From NCBI RefSeq assembly GCF_007747795.1, contig NZ_CP036275.1, forward strand, positions 5,758,001-5,822,000: a DNA stretch of 64,000 bases, read 5' to 3'. This document shows, piece after piece, positions 29,008 through 37,433 of this stretch. Position 1 is the first letter of the stretch, and each line of letters begins with the position of its first letter. The stretch is from Maioricimonas rarisocia. GTDB taxonomy: Bacteria; Planctomycetota; Planctomycetia; Planctomycetales; Planctomycetaceae. The notes under the pieces are model-generated. The model made no database searches. It was not told the origin of the DNA and saw only the letters and a program-made list of their open reading frames with translations. Both the position numbers and the translations under genes were made by a program.

Positions 29008-30939
29008 ATGCGGTACATTTTTCTGACAGTTGTGATTGCGCTCAGCTGCGCATCGCCGGCCGATGCCGATGTGAAGCCGATCTCGTTCGACCGGACGAAG
29101 GCACTTCTCGAGCGGTACTGCACCGACTGCCACAACGCCGATGCCCCCGAGGCCGATCTGGACCTGACGGCCTACGGTTCTGTCGACGCCGTCGTGGCCG
29201 CCCGGCCGAAGTGGGAACAGGTGCTGCACCGCGTCCGCAACGGCGAGATGCCTCCGGACGGCAGCGAAGCTCCAACACTCGACGAGCGGGACGAGCTGGT
29301 CGAGTGGATTGAGACGGCACTGCGTTCCGCGGCCTGCGCCGGCCCGCCCGATCCGGGCCCCACTCCCATACGCCGCCTGAATCGCAGCGAGTATCGCAAT
29401 ACGATTCGCGATCTGCTCGGCGTGCACTTCGATGCCGCTCACGCTCTTCCTGCTGATGGAGCCGGCGGCGCAGGTTTCGACAACGCTGCCGAGACGCTCT
29501 TCCTCTCACCGGTCCACGCCGAGAAGTACCTCGACGCGGCACGCGAGGCGCTCGACTACGCGGCAAAGGATGTCCGCTCGCGCAAACGGCTCATCATCGC
29601 CCGTCCGGACGAGAAGACGTCGGCCGACGATGCTGCCCGCAAAGTCCTCAGTCGATTCACGCTGCGGGCGTTCCGCCGTCCTCCCACCGACCGGGAAATC
29701 GAACGGCTGCTCACTCTGTATCGCACCGCCGCCGACGAAGGCACCCCCTTCGACGATGCCATCATGTACGCCATGCAGGCGGTGCTGATCTCCCCCCATT
29801 TCCTGTTCCGCGTCGAACAGATTCCGGAAGGGACCAGGCCGCAACCGGTCGACGACTACGAGCTGGCCACCCGGCTCTCCTACTTCCTGTGGGGAAGCAT
29901 GCCGGACGACCGCCTGCTCGATCTGGCCCGGAAGAACGAGCTGCACAAAGACGACGTTCTGAGGGCGGAAACGCTCCGGATGCTCAAGGACCGCAAGGCC
30001 CGGGGACTCGCGGAGAGCTTCGTCGGCCAGTGGCTGGGGACCCGGTCACTCGGCGTTGAATATCAGCCGGATCCCGAAGTCTTCCGCCGCTACCGGCCGG
30101 AACTCGAATCCGCCATGAAGGAAGAACCGGTCGTCGTCTTCCTCGACATTCTGCGAGAGAACCACAGCCTGCTCACGCTGATTGATGCCGACTTCACCTA
30201 CGTCAATCTCGACCTCGCACGGCACTACGGCATCGACAAGAAGATCGAGGGGGGACTGCGACAGCAACTCCGAAAGGTCGATCTCCCGGAGGACAGTCAT
30301 CGCGGCGGCGTGCTGACGATGGCGGCCGTGCTGGCCGTTTCGTCCTATCCGGATCGAACCAGCCCGGTCCTGCGGGGGCAGTGGCTGCTCTCGAACATCC
30401 TCGGCACCCCTTCGCCACCGCCTCCGCCGGACGTCCCCGAACTGAGTGAAGACGAAGACGCCACCTCCGGCAAGACACTCCGCGAACGACTGCTCGCTCA
30501 CCGGGCGAATCCGACGTGTGCGTCATGCCACGACCGGCTCGATCCGCTGGGCTTCGGACTCGAGAACTTCGACGCGATCGGTCGATGGCGGACGACAGAC
30601 AACGAGCAGCCGATCGACGCCAGTGGTGCCCTGCCGGGCGGGCTGACATTCAACGGACCAGACGAGCTCAAACAGGTGCTGCTGCAGCGCAAGGACGAAA
30701 CGATGCGGCACCTGACGACGAAGATGCTGGCCTTCGCGCTCGGACGCGGGCTGGTCAACGAAGACTACTGCACGGTCGACCAGATCATGGAGCGGCTGGC
30801 AGCCAACGAATACCGGGCCCAGGAACTGCTGCTGGGCATCGTGGAGAGCGTTCCGTTCCGCCAGCGCCGCGGTCGGGATCACAAACAGCCGGCGCTCTCC
30901 ACCGACGTCCCCGCAACCACAGGAGAAGAATCACCATGA
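29008..30939 (+). CDS. DUF1592/DUF1588 planctomycete cytochrome-like protein
   Basis: A 643-residue exported protein with signal peptide YIFLTVVIALSCASPADA. The N-terminal cytochrome-like site is CTDCH at residues 38-42 with a downstream MPP segment. DUF1587 (IRRLNRSEYRNTIRDLLGV), DUF1595 (LRAFRRPPTDREIERLLTLY), DUF1592 (LATRLSYFLWGSMPDDRLLD), DUF1588 (ASSYPDRTSPVLRGQWLL-like) and a second CASCH site (504-508) follow, then DUF1585. It lacks the PA14 insertion of its relative at 3.5 kb. The stop overlaps the start of the DUF1552 gene by four bases (ATGA), so the two are translationally coupled. Confidence 0.92.
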   Translation: MRYIFLTVVIALSCASPADADVKPISFDRTKALLERYCTDCHNADAPEADLDLTAYGSVDAVVAARPKWEQVLHRVRNGEMPPDGSEAPTLDERDELVEWIETALRSAACAGPPDPGPTPIRRLNRSEYRNTIRDLLGVHFDAAHALPADGAGGAGFDNAAETLFLSPVHAEKYLDAAREALDYAAKDVRSRKRLIIARPDEKTSADDAARKVLSRFTLRAFRRPPTDREIERLLTLYRTAADEGTPFDDAIMYAMQAVLISPHFLFRVEQIPEGTRPQPVDDYELATRLSYFLWGSMPDDRLLDLARKNELHKDDVLRAETLRMLKDRKARGLAESFVGQWLGTRSLGVEYQPDPEVFRRYRPELESAMKEEPVVVFLDILRENHSLLTLIDADFTYVNLDLARHYGIDKKIEGGLRQQLRKVDLPEDSHRGGVLTMAAVLAVSSYPDRTSPVLRGQWLLSNILGTPSPPPPPDVPELSEDEDATSGKTLRERLLAHRANPTCASCHDRLDPLGFGLENFDAIGRWRTTDNEQPIDASGALPGGLTFNGPDELKQVLLQRKDETMRHLTTKMLAFALGRGLVNEDYCTVDQIMERLAANEYRAQELLLGIVESVPFRQRRGRDHKQPALSTDVPATTGEESP

Positions 30940-32288
30940 GCCGCCTTTCATCGCCAATCTCCCGCCGGACTCTGCTTCGTGGTGCCGGCGCCGCCCTGGC
31001 GCTCCCCTGGCTCGAAGCGATGGCACCGCGAGCCGCACTCGCATCGGGCGATGCTGGAGCACCGGTGCGCATGGCGTTTCTGTTCATGCCGAACGGCGTC
31101 CACCCGAAACTTTGGACTCCGGAGGGGGCCGGCCGGGACTTCCAGCTTTCTCCCACGCTCGAGCCGCTCGCCGAACTGCGGGATCAGATCACCGTCCTCA
31201 CGAATCTGTGGCATCGCAACAGCAACACTGGCGACGGCCACTACGTGAAGACCTCCGGCTTTCTGACCGGCACAACGATCAACAAGACGGTCGGCATCTC
31301 GATCAACTGCAACGGAACGTCCGTCGATCAGTTGGCCGCGCAACGACGGGGACGCGAGACGCCGCTTCCATCCCTCGAACTCGGAACCGAGCCGGTCAGC
31401 TCCGGCGTCGATACGAACGTGGGCTATACCCGTGTCTACGGCTCCCACATCGCCTGGCGGGGACCGACGCAGCCGCTCGCCAAGGAGATCAATCCTCGCC
31501 TGGTCTACGAGCGTCTGTTCCGCGCTGGCAAGGGCTCGGCCGATGCCGCCCGCGAAGGACGCCCGCTGCTCGACCTGGTCCTCGACGATGCCCGCCAGCT
31601 CCGGGATCAGCTTGGCACGACCGACCGGCAGAAGATGGATGAGTACCTCGAGTCGGTCCGGGCACTCGAACAGCGGCTCCAGCGGGCCAGCAGTCCGGAA
31701 ATGAACACCTGGGAGCCCAGGGCCGAGCTCGATCCCAAAGCTCGCCCTGCCGAAACCACTCCCGAAAGTCACGCCGAGCACGTCCGCCTGATGCTCGACA
31801 TGATCGTGCTCGCGTTTCAGACCGACACCACGCGAATCTCCACATTCATGTTCGGCAATTCGGTCAGCAACAAGAACTTCAGCTTCATCGACGGCGTGAA
31901 GGGAGCGCACCATTCCCTCTCGCATCACCAGAATGAAGAAGACAAGCTGCAGCAGTACCAGCTCATCAACCGCTGGCATGTCGAGCAGTACGCATACCTG
32001 CTGAGGCGGCTGAGCGAAATCCCCGAAGGAAACGGCACGCTGCTCGACAACTCGATGGTGCTGTTCGGTTCCGGCCTGCGGGACGGCAACCGGCACGATC
32101 CCCGCAACCTGCCGCTGATTCTGGGCGGGCGGGCCGGCGGTCGGCTGCAGACCGGTCAGCACGTGGTCTGCGAGAAAGAGACGCCGATGAGCAACCTGTT
32201 CGTCTCGATGCTGGACGCCTTCGGCACTCCGGTCGATCAGTTCGCCGACAGCACGGGCAAGCTGCCGGGCATCCTCGCTGACGTGTGA
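30936..32288 (+). CDS. DUF1552 family Tat-exported protein (second copy)
   Basis: A 450-residue protein with a twin-arginine signal (SRRTLLRGAGAALALPWLEA), then the conserved opening MAFLFMPNGVHPKLWTPEGA. Later landmarks are NLWHRNSNTGDGHYVKTSGF, the histidine-rich VKGAHHSLSHHQNEE segment and LLDNSMVLFGSGLRDGNRHD. It starts with an ATGA overlap on its DUF1592 partner, with AGGAG upstream. This tight coupling contrasts with the 85-base gap in the first pair. It probably works with the upstream cytochrome-like protein in the periplasm; the reaction is unknown. Confidence 0.92.
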   Translation: MSRLSSPISRRTLLRGAGAALALPWLEAMAPRAALASGDAGAPVRMAFLFMPNGVHPKLWTPEGAGRDFQLSPTLEPLAELRDQITVLTNLWHRNSNTGDGHYVKTSGFLTGTTINKTVGISINCNGTSVDQLAAQRRGRETPLPSLELGTEPVSSGVDTNVGYTRVYGSHIAWRGPTQPLAKEINPRLVYERLFRAGKGSADAAREGRPLLDLVLDDARQLRDQLGTTDRQKMDEYLESVRALEQRLQRASSPEMNTWEPRAELDPKARPAETTPESHAEHVRLMLDMIVLAFQTDTTRISTFMFGNSVSNKNFSFIDGVKGAHHSLSHHQNEEDKLQQYQLINRWHVEQYAYLLRRLSEIPEGNGTLLDNSMVLFGSGLRDGNRHDPRNLPLILGGRAGGRLQTGQHVVCEKETPMSNLFVSMLDAFGTPVDQFADSTGKLPGILADV

Positions 32289-32297
32289 ACGTGGGAC

Positions 32298-32321
32298 GGG
32301 CGCGGTCGAATGCCGCGGCCC
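32298..32321. terminator. Convergent-gap terminator hairpin
   Basis: GGGCGCGG and CCGCGGCCC form an eight-pair stem with one bulged G and a TCGAATG loop. It fills the 34-base gap between the DUF1552 stop and the opposing lipase stop, where a bidirectional terminator is expected. No T-run is present. Confidence 0.45.
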
Positions 32322-32322
32322 T

Positions 32323-32979
32323 TCAGCGGACCGCAGCAAAGACGCCGGACGAAACGGACTCCGCTGCGTCGGCAGCCGCGAACTGACCGTGCTTCAGAAA
32401 GTTCGTGCAGTACTCGGCGACGTCGCGGCGGAACGGGAGCAGTCCGTGCTGTGACGGAACGGTGACCACATCCCGCACGGCGTCGAGACTGGTCGACTCG
32501 ACAGGGACCACCTTGTCATACGCCGCCAGAATCAGCCCTACGTCCTGTCTCAACCGGGGCGGCAGGCAACGTACGTAGCTCCCTTCGCAGTCCGAAAGTT
32601 CGACAATCGCCGGCGAAAGCCAGCCGACGTACGGGGCGAACCACGTCGCCGCCGGCGATCCATGGTTTGGCGGGGCCAGCATCACCGTCCGATCAATCGG
32701 AAGCTCCGGCTTGGCCGCGAGAACCGCACGCGTGACGATGCCCCCCATGCTGTGAGCGACGACGTGAATGGAATCCGCTCCGCTGGATTCGGCAAACCGC
32801 GCAAAGCGATCCGTCATCTCGTCAACGACCGTCGGAATCGAGCACCGCACACTCGGGTAACACCAGTTCTCGACCTCGTAGCCGGCTGCGGCGATCCGGC
32901 GGGCCAGCAGCCAGTTGGACCACCGGCTCCCTCCCAGTCCGTGAAGGACGATGACGACTTCCCGTTTCCTGCTGCTCAC
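32323..32979 (-). CDS. Lipase-like alpha/beta hydrolase, tandem copy 1
   Basis: A 218-residue cytoplasmic alpha/beta hydrolase without a signal peptide. The oxyanion strand is VVIVLHGLGGSRWSNWLLA. The nucleophile is Ser77 in VVAHSMGGIVTRA (GxSxG-type), with Asp155 (AAYDKVVPVES) and His178 (PSQHGLLPFRRDV) completing a lipase triad. It resembles the EstA/PGAP1-like small lipases that act on lipids or small esters. It starts with GTG. A homologous gene with the same order of motifs lies just upstream, forming a tandem duplication that includes the promoter. Confidence 0.82.
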   Translation of the reverse strand: MSSRKREVVIVLHGLGGSRWSNWLLARRIAAAGYEVENWCYPSVRCSIPTVVDEMTDRFARFAESSGADSIHVVAHSMGGIVTRAVLAAKPELPIDRTVMLAPPNHGSPAATWFAPYVGWLSPAIVELSDCEGSYVRCLPPRLRQDVGLILAAYDKVVPVESTSLDAVRDVVTVPSQHGLLPFRRDVAEYCTNFLKHGQFAAADAAESVSSGVFAAVR

Positions 32980-33098
32980 GGGGGCAAGCTCCGCTGTCGA
33001 TCCTGCGACTCATCGCAACGAATCCCGCGCTCGGCCCGGTGGGAAACGTGCCCGTTCGCCCCCGGCGCTCCGTTAAGATTCTGCGAACTCCGTTGCAT

Positions 33099-33126
33099 TA
33101 TTTAGACGAAGATCGGCGATTGCCAA
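33099..33126 (-). promoter_or_regulatory. Promoter of lipase copy 1
   Basis: Reading the minus strand, TTGGCA (33121-33126) and TAAATA (33099-33104) are separated by 16 bases. The same box and spacing occur at the matching position before copy 2, which supports a functional promoter. The leader to the GTG start at 32979 is about 110 bases. Confidence 0.5.
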
Positions 33127-33265
33127 GCAGGAAACGACGCATTCTTCACACTCGTGTCCCTGCCGCGACCGTTTGAATCGCTGCCGCCGGGGCGAAATCC
33201 GCGAGATGAACGCTCCCTTGAAGCGGCGAGCGGTCCGGCGTTCTCCGAGCGTCGCATCGCTCGCG

Positions 33266-33937
33266 TCAGCGGACCGGCAACAGGCCCCCCGAAGGGACGG
33301 ATGCGGTCGCATCGGCCGGAGCGAACTGGCCATACTGCAGGAAGTTACTGCAATACGCTGCCACGTCCCTGCGGAACGGCAACGTGGCATGAGACGCCGG
33401 AACCTCCACGATGTCCTGGACTGCCTCCAGACGTGTCGACTCGACCGGCACGCAGCGATCGTAGGTCCCCGCGATGATGCCCACGTCCTGGGAGAGCCCC
33501 CCCGGGAGTCTCTGAACGTAGCTGCTGGCGCGATCCCGTAACTCGTGCACCGCCGGGCAGAACCAGCGGAACCATTTTGCCATCCGCGTGGCCGCGGGCG
33601 ACCCCTGGTTGGGTGGAGCAATCATCACCATCCGGTCGATGGGCAGGTCAGCGTGATCGTTCAGCATCGCCCGAACTACGATGCCCCCCATGCTGTATGC
33701 CACGACATGGACCGCATCGACTTCTGCGGCATGGACCGTCTTCCGAAATCGTTCAGCGAGACCGTCAACCAGCTTGGGAATCGAGCACCGGAAGCTCGGA
33801 TAATCGATGTTCTCGACGAGATAGCCCTCTGCAGCGAGCCGGCGGACAAGCAGCCAGTTCGTCCAGCACCCACCTGCGAGCCCGTGAAGGGCGATCACCA
33901 TCTCCCGCTTCGAATGTTTCACGGCTGGTTCTCCCAT
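33266..33937 (-). CDS. Lipase-like alpha/beta hydrolase, tandem copy 2
   Basis: A 223-residue paralog of the next gene downstream. The triad is preserved: Ser82 in VVAYSMGGIVVRA, Asp160 in GTYDRCVPVEST and His183 in PASHATLPFRRDV. The oxyanion region is MVIALHGLAGGCWTNWLL. Differences from copy 1 concentrate in the cap region (MAKWFRWFCPAVHELRDRAS versus FAPYVGWLSPAIVELSDCEG), which suggests diverged substrate preference rather than loss of function. It begins with ATG at 33937 and has its own promoter. No signal peptide is present. Confidence 0.82.
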   Translation of the reverse strand: MGEPAVKHSKREMVIALHGLAGGCWTNWLLVRRLAAEGYLVENIDYPSFRCSIPKLVDGLAERFRKTVHAAEVDAVHVVAYSMGGIVVRAMLNDHADLPIDRMVMIAPPNQGSPAATRMAKWFRWFCPAVHELRDRASSYVQRLPGGLSQDVGIIAGTYDRCVPVESTRLEAVQDIVEVPASHATLPFRRDVAAYCSNFLQYGQFAPADATASVPSGGLLPVR

Positions 33938-34044
33938 TGCTGTCGATCCTGAGGCTCATTCCGACGAATCTCATTTTCGGCCCAATGGAGGAACTGCCGA
34001 CGACACTGCGGCAATTCGTAAAGATTCTGCAAACTCCACCTAAA

Positions 34045-34072
34045 AGCTTAGGGCAGAATCGACACCTGCCAA
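34045..34072 (-). promoter_or_regulatory. Promoter of lipase copy 2
   Basis: On the minus strand TTGGCA (34067-34072) is followed after 16 bases by TAAGCT (34045-34050). It aligns with the promoter of copy 1 (TTGGCA, 16 bases, TAAATA), and the surrounding AAGATTCTGC block is shared. Confidence 0.45.
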
Positions 34073-34203
34073 GCGGCTAGCAGGGGATTCCCCCAGCAGG
34101 GTCTGGTCAGACAGCGGACGCTCCATTTGCCCTCTTGACGGAGTCCCGATTCAGCCTATGGGCAAACCAGGCAATCCAGATTCGCGGCAAACTGTTGCCG
34201 CCA

Positions 34204-34605
34204 CTAGAGATCCAGCCACGTCCCCAGTGCGACGGCGATCGCGGCGGCCGCCGCAGTCGCCGCGACGAGAATCAGAAGCGGGATCGTCCCGGCAGCCGGT
34301 CCCGATGAGTTTCGCAGGACAATCAGATCGGTCGACCATTCGGCCAGCAGTGCATCGCGCTCCTGTTCGTCCTCGAACAGCCGGATCGTCGTCTGATGGC
34401 GTTCATCGTCCCGGACCGCCCCAAACAACATCGTGCTCCCCCGCTCGGGATGCCGGGCGGTCACAGCAAACCGGAAGATCTGCAGCCATCCGGGTCGCTG
34501 AATGGCGGCCAGTTCCAGCTCCGCAAACCGCGCCCCTGCCCCGAGATAGCCTTCGAGCGTAAGAAAGTCGCGGATGTCGCGCTCGGTCACACGGTTGCCG
34601 ATCAC
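34204..34605 (-). CDS. Tail-anchored hypothetical protein
   Basis: A 133-residue protein with a soluble N-terminal domain (VTERDIRDFLTLEGYLGAGA onward, then RFAVTARHPERGSTMLFGAV) and a single C-terminal membrane segment, IPLLILVAATAAAAAIAVAL, leaving only a few residues after it. This is a tail-anchored layout with the soluble part in the cytoplasm. The GTG start at 34605 has GAGAGG nine bases upstream. I do not recognise the family. It is divergent from the peroxiredoxin gene, with a 283-base gap in which nothing else was seen. Confidence 0.6.
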   Translation of the reverse strand: MIGNRVTERDIRDFLTLEGYLGAGARFAELELAAIQRPGWLQIFRFAVTARHPERGSTMLFGAVRDDERHQTTIRLFEDEQERDALLAEWSTDLIVLRNSSGPAAGTIPLLILVAATAAAAAIAVALGTWLDL

Positions 34606-34888
34606 CAGTCTGCTGCCTCTCGAAGCCAGGCGGCCGTGAAGTACGAACGCATCACCCCGGTATTGTTGCGAGCCGGAGAATCTTCAGGAAGTCTCAGGAG
34701 TCGGCAGGCGAGTTTCAACAGGGCGGCGGCGCGCAGTCCGATGCTCCCGATTGTCGTGAGAATGTGCGGGACTTTTCGGACCAGCTGGATACGATCGTGT
34801 GCGAACGCGCGCCTGTTTGCGAACCGCGTCGAGCGCCTCGCCGCAGTTTTGCGGGCCGGTTTTCCACGGCCTCGATCCCGAAATCCCG

Positions 34889-35371
34889 ATGGCAACACGT
34901 CGCACAGGGGACGATGCTCCCGATTTTCGAGCTGCGTCACACACGGGACAGGTCGTTCACCTGAGCGACTACCGTGGCCGAACCGTCGTGCTCTTCTTTT
35001 ATCCGCGGGACGAGAGTCCCGTGTGTACAAAGGAGGTTTGCGCTTTCCGCGATGCCTACGAAGAGTTTGTCCGGGCCGGAGCGGTCGTCATCGGTGTCAG
35101 CAGCGACTCAGTCGACAGTCATCAGCAGTTTGCCCGGCAGCATCGCCTGCCGTTCGTTCTCATCAGCGACTCCGGCGGTGAAATCCGTTCCGACTACGGC
35201 ATCCGCCGGACGTTCGGGTTGTTGCCCGGACGCACGACATTCGTCATTGATCGCGAAGGAACAATCCGGCACGTCTTCAGCGGTCAGTTTGTTGCCAATC
35301 GCCACGTCGAGGAGGCCATGGGCATGGTTCATCGGCTCGCCGCCGAAAGTGCTCCTTCGGACGACGAATGA
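34889..35371 (+). CDS. Peroxiredoxin (BCP/AhpC-TSA type)
   Basis: A 160-residue thioredoxin-fold peroxidase of the bacterioferritin comigratory protein type. GDDAPDFRAASHTGQVVHLS leads to TVVLFFYPRDESPVCTKEVC, with the peroxidatic Cys46 and a resolving Cys51 five residues later, as in alpha-type BCP enzymes. GLLPGRTTFVIDREGTIRHV is the conserved late strand pair. It reduces hydrogen peroxide and organic hydroperoxides using thioredoxin. The family normally reads TPGCT; here the stretch before the cysteine is DESPVCT. The ATG at 34889 is chosen because the 30 residues before it are not family-like. Confidence 0.9.
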   Translation: MATRRTGDDAPDFRAASHTGQVVHLSDYRGRTVVLFFYPRDESPVCTKEVCAFRDAYEEFVRAGAVVIGVSSDSVDSHQQFARQHRLPFVLISDSGGEIRSDYGIRRTFGLLPGRTTFVIDREGTIRHVFSGQFVANRHVEEAMGMVHRLAAESAPSDDE

Positions 35372-35413
35372 CGCCCCCGTCCCTCCCGCCTGACGACTCG
35401 AAAGCGACGCACC

Positions 35414-35911
35414 ATGCAGCGACCTCAGCGAATCCCACCCGGTCCGGGTCAGGAATCCGTCTGGGAGTACCCGCGTCCGCCACGCCTCGAAGCGAGTTCG
35501 AAGCGGCTTCAGGTGGTCGTCGCCGGCGTCACCGGCGCAGAGACCACCCGCGCGTTTCGCGTGCTCGAGACGAGTCATTCGCCGACCTGGTACTTTCCGC
35601 CCGAGGATGTTCGAGCGGATCTCCTCGAGCCCGCGTGTGGCCAGAGCTGGTGTGAGTGGAAAGGGCATGCCGAGTACGTTTCGCTCTCGGTTGATGCGCG
35701 ACGGGTTGCCCGCGTCGGATGGACGTATCCTAACCCGACGCCGGAATTCCGCGCCATCGCTCAGTTCATCGCTTTCTACCCGTCGCTCGTCGATGCCTGC
35801 TACGTGGACGGCGAACCGGTGGAACCGCAACCGGGCGGTTTCTACGGCGGGTGGATCACCAGCGACGTCGTCGGACCGTTCAAGGGAGAACCGGCCACCC
35901 AGGGCTGGTGA
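35414..35911 (+). CDS. DUF427 domain protein
   Basis: A 165-residue protein with the DUF427 fold. The landmarks are ESVWEYPRPPRLEASSKRLQ, AETTRAFRVLETSHSPTWYF with a PPEDV turn, GQSWCEWKGHAEYVSL, and AYP-like FIAFYPSLVDACYVDGEPVE with PQPGGFYGGWITSDVVGPFK at the end. The family is widespread and its enzymatic role is not established; the conserved Trp, Tyr and acidic residues suggest a small-molecule pocket. It lies 42 bases after the peroxiredoxin gene and 86 bases before the FAD oxidoreductase, all on the same strand. Confidence 0.85.
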   Translation: MQRPQRIPPGPGQESVWEYPRPPRLEASSKRLQVVVAGVTGAETTRAFRVLETSHSPTWYFPPEDVRADLLEPACGQSWCEWKGHAEYVSLSVDARRVARVGWTYPNPTPEFRAIAQFIAFYPSLVDACYVDGEPVEPQPGGFYGGWITSDVVGPFKGEPATQGW

Positions 35912-35997
35912 TCGAAGTCCATCTGCCGCCGGACCGCGGCACGAAGCCCTCTTATCGCTCGCTCTCTCGTTGACTACCACCGAACCAGATCGCCGCG

Positions 35998-37284
35998 ATG
36001 ACCGAAACCACCGATCCCTCTCAAGACACTCGGGGTCCGGTTCTGATTGTCGGTGCCGGACTCGCAGGTCTCTGCTGCGCACGGGTCCTGCAGCAGGCTG
36101 GCGTCGACTTGACTCTGCTCGACGCTGCCGACACGTGCGGTGGGCGCGTACGGACGGACGTCGTGGACGGCTACCGTCTGGATCGCGGTTTCCAGGTGCT
36201 GTTGACCGCCTACCCGGAAGCCCGCGACGTCCTCGACTACCAGGCTCTGGACCTTCGCGCGTTTCAGCCCGGCGCGTTGATTCGGCGAGACGGCCGATTT
36301 CACCGATTCGCCGATCCCTGGCGGGCTCCGCGACACGTGCTCGCATCTTTGCGGGCGGGCGTGGGAAGGTTCGCCGATCGTCTCCGCGTTGCCCGACTGC
36401 GTGCAGCGTCGATCCGGGCGAATCGATCCGGCATCCCGGCAGTTGCTGAGCAGACGACGCTCGACTGCCTGCGCGGGCACTACGGTTTCTCCGAAGACAT
36501 GATCGACGGCTTCTTCCGGCCGTTTCTCGGCGGCGTTTTTCTCGACGCGGAACTGCAGACGACAAGCCACATGCTTCACTTCGTGTTCGGCATGTTTTCC
36601 AAAGGTGATGCCGCACTACCTGCCCGCGGCATGGAGGAAATCCCGGCACAACTCACCAACGGACTCCCCCCGGAGCGGATCCGGTTGAGCAGCGAGGTCA
36701 AATCGCTCGACGCGAACGACGGCAGCATCACTCTCGAAAACGGCGAGCGACTGCAGGGATCCGTGGTCGTCCTCGCGACGGACGCCCCTGCGGCCCATCG
36801 ACTCTGTCCGGAACTCCCCGGACCGCAACCGGCCCGGTCCGTCACCTGCCTGTACTACACCTGTGATTCTCCTCCGGTCGACGAGCCGATCCTCATCCTC
36901 AATGGCGATGGCCTGGGTCCGGTCAACAATCTCTCCGTGCCGAGCGTGGTTTCCCCCCACTACTCTCCCTCAGGTCGCCATCTTGTTTCGGTCTCCGTTC
37001 TGGACCGGATCGATCAGGAAGAAGCCAGTCTCGACAGCGAAGTACGAAGCCAGCTGAGCAACTGGTATGGTCAGCAGGTCAACCAGTGGGAGACGCTCCG
37101 CATCGTGCGTGTTCCCTATGCGCTTCCTTCCCAGCCCCCCGGCGCTGCCGGGTCATCGACGGGAAGGATCACCGATCGCCTGTACGTCTGCGGCGACTAC
37201 TGCGAAAACAGTTCGATTCAGGGAGCGATGGTCTCGGGGCGCGCGGTGGCAGAGCAGATTCTGCAAGCGGGGCGAGAAGAGTGA
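35998..37284 (+). CDS. FAD-dependent amine oxidase/phytoene-desaturase-like oxidoreductase
   Basis: A 428-residue flavoprotein. The dinucleotide-binding motif is VLIVGAGLAGLCCARVLQQA, followed by LLDAADTCGGRVRTDVVDGY, the GG-R-box of the amine oxidase/protoporphyrinogen oxidase superfamily. A second FAD contact is the C-terminal TDRLYVCGDYCENSSIQGAM with GD and the helix that closes over the isoalloxazine. The middle (FLGGVFLDAELQTTSHMLHF) resembles the NAD(P)/FAD-dependent oxidoreductases often annotated as desaturase-like in cyanobacteria and planctomycetes. Substrate unknown; a hydrophobic amine, carotenoid or porphyrin is possible. Confidence 0.85.
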   Translation: MTETTDPSQDTRGPVLIVGAGLAGLCCARVLQQAGVDLTLLDAADTCGGRVRTDVVDGYRLDRGFQVLLTAYPEARDVLDYQALDLRAFQPGALIRRDGRFHRFADPWRAPRHVLASLRAGVGRFADRLRVARLRAASIRANRSGIPAVAEQTTLDCLRGHYGFSEDMIDGFFRPFLGGVFLDAELQTTSHMLHFVFGMFSKGDAALPARGMEEIPAQLTNGLPPERIRLSSEVKSLDANDGSITLENGERLQGSVVVLATDAPAAHRLCPELPGPQPARSVTCLYYTCDSPPVDEPILILNGDGLGPVNNLSVPSVVSPHYSPSGRHLVSVSVLDRIDQEEASLDSEVRSQLSNWYGQQVNQWETLRIVRVPYALPSQPPGAAGSSTGRITDRLYVCGDYCENSSIQGAMVSGRAVAEQILQAGREE

Positions 37285-37330
37285 AGTCGGACCGGACGAG
37301 AGGACAGATTCTTTGTTCGAGAGGGAAATA

Positions 37331-37345
37331 GCCCGTTTACCGGGC
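37331..37345 (+). terminator. Small hairpin after the FAD oxidoreductase gene
   Basis: GCCCG-TTTAC-CGGGC occupies 37331-37345, 47 bases past the stop and about 90 bases before the deaminase start. It has no T-run, so it may be a weak terminator or another member of the short-hairpin family. Confidence 0.3.
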
Positions 37346-37433
37346 CGACCGAATGAGCGATGGTATGAAAACTGTCCGACGCTGCAGCGAGGGTTGCAGC
37401 GCGTCGGATGCACTCTCCTCCGAAAGGGCTCTG

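Larger units (their letters stand above)
32323..34072 (-). repeat. Diverged tandem duplication of lipase gene plus promoter
   Basis: Two direct units, about 32323-33126 and 33266-34072, each hold a lipase-like gene, a leader of 108-120 bases and a promoter. The proteins share SMGGIV, IAPPN/LAPPN, VPVEST and LPFRRDV blocks. The leaders share AAGATTCTGC-like and TGCCAAGC blocks at matching positions, and both starts are preceded by GTCGATCCTG on the plus strand. The divergence level indicates an old duplication. Confidence 0.75.

Noticed and set aside
32323-34072. Lipase duplication considered as an insertion sequence or transposon
   Set aside because: No transposase, terminal inverted repeats or target-site duplications were seen.
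35108-36649. Antisense frame across peroxiredoxin, DUF427 and FAD oxidoreductase genes
   Set aside because: It crosses three well-supported genes and has no plausible start or domain.
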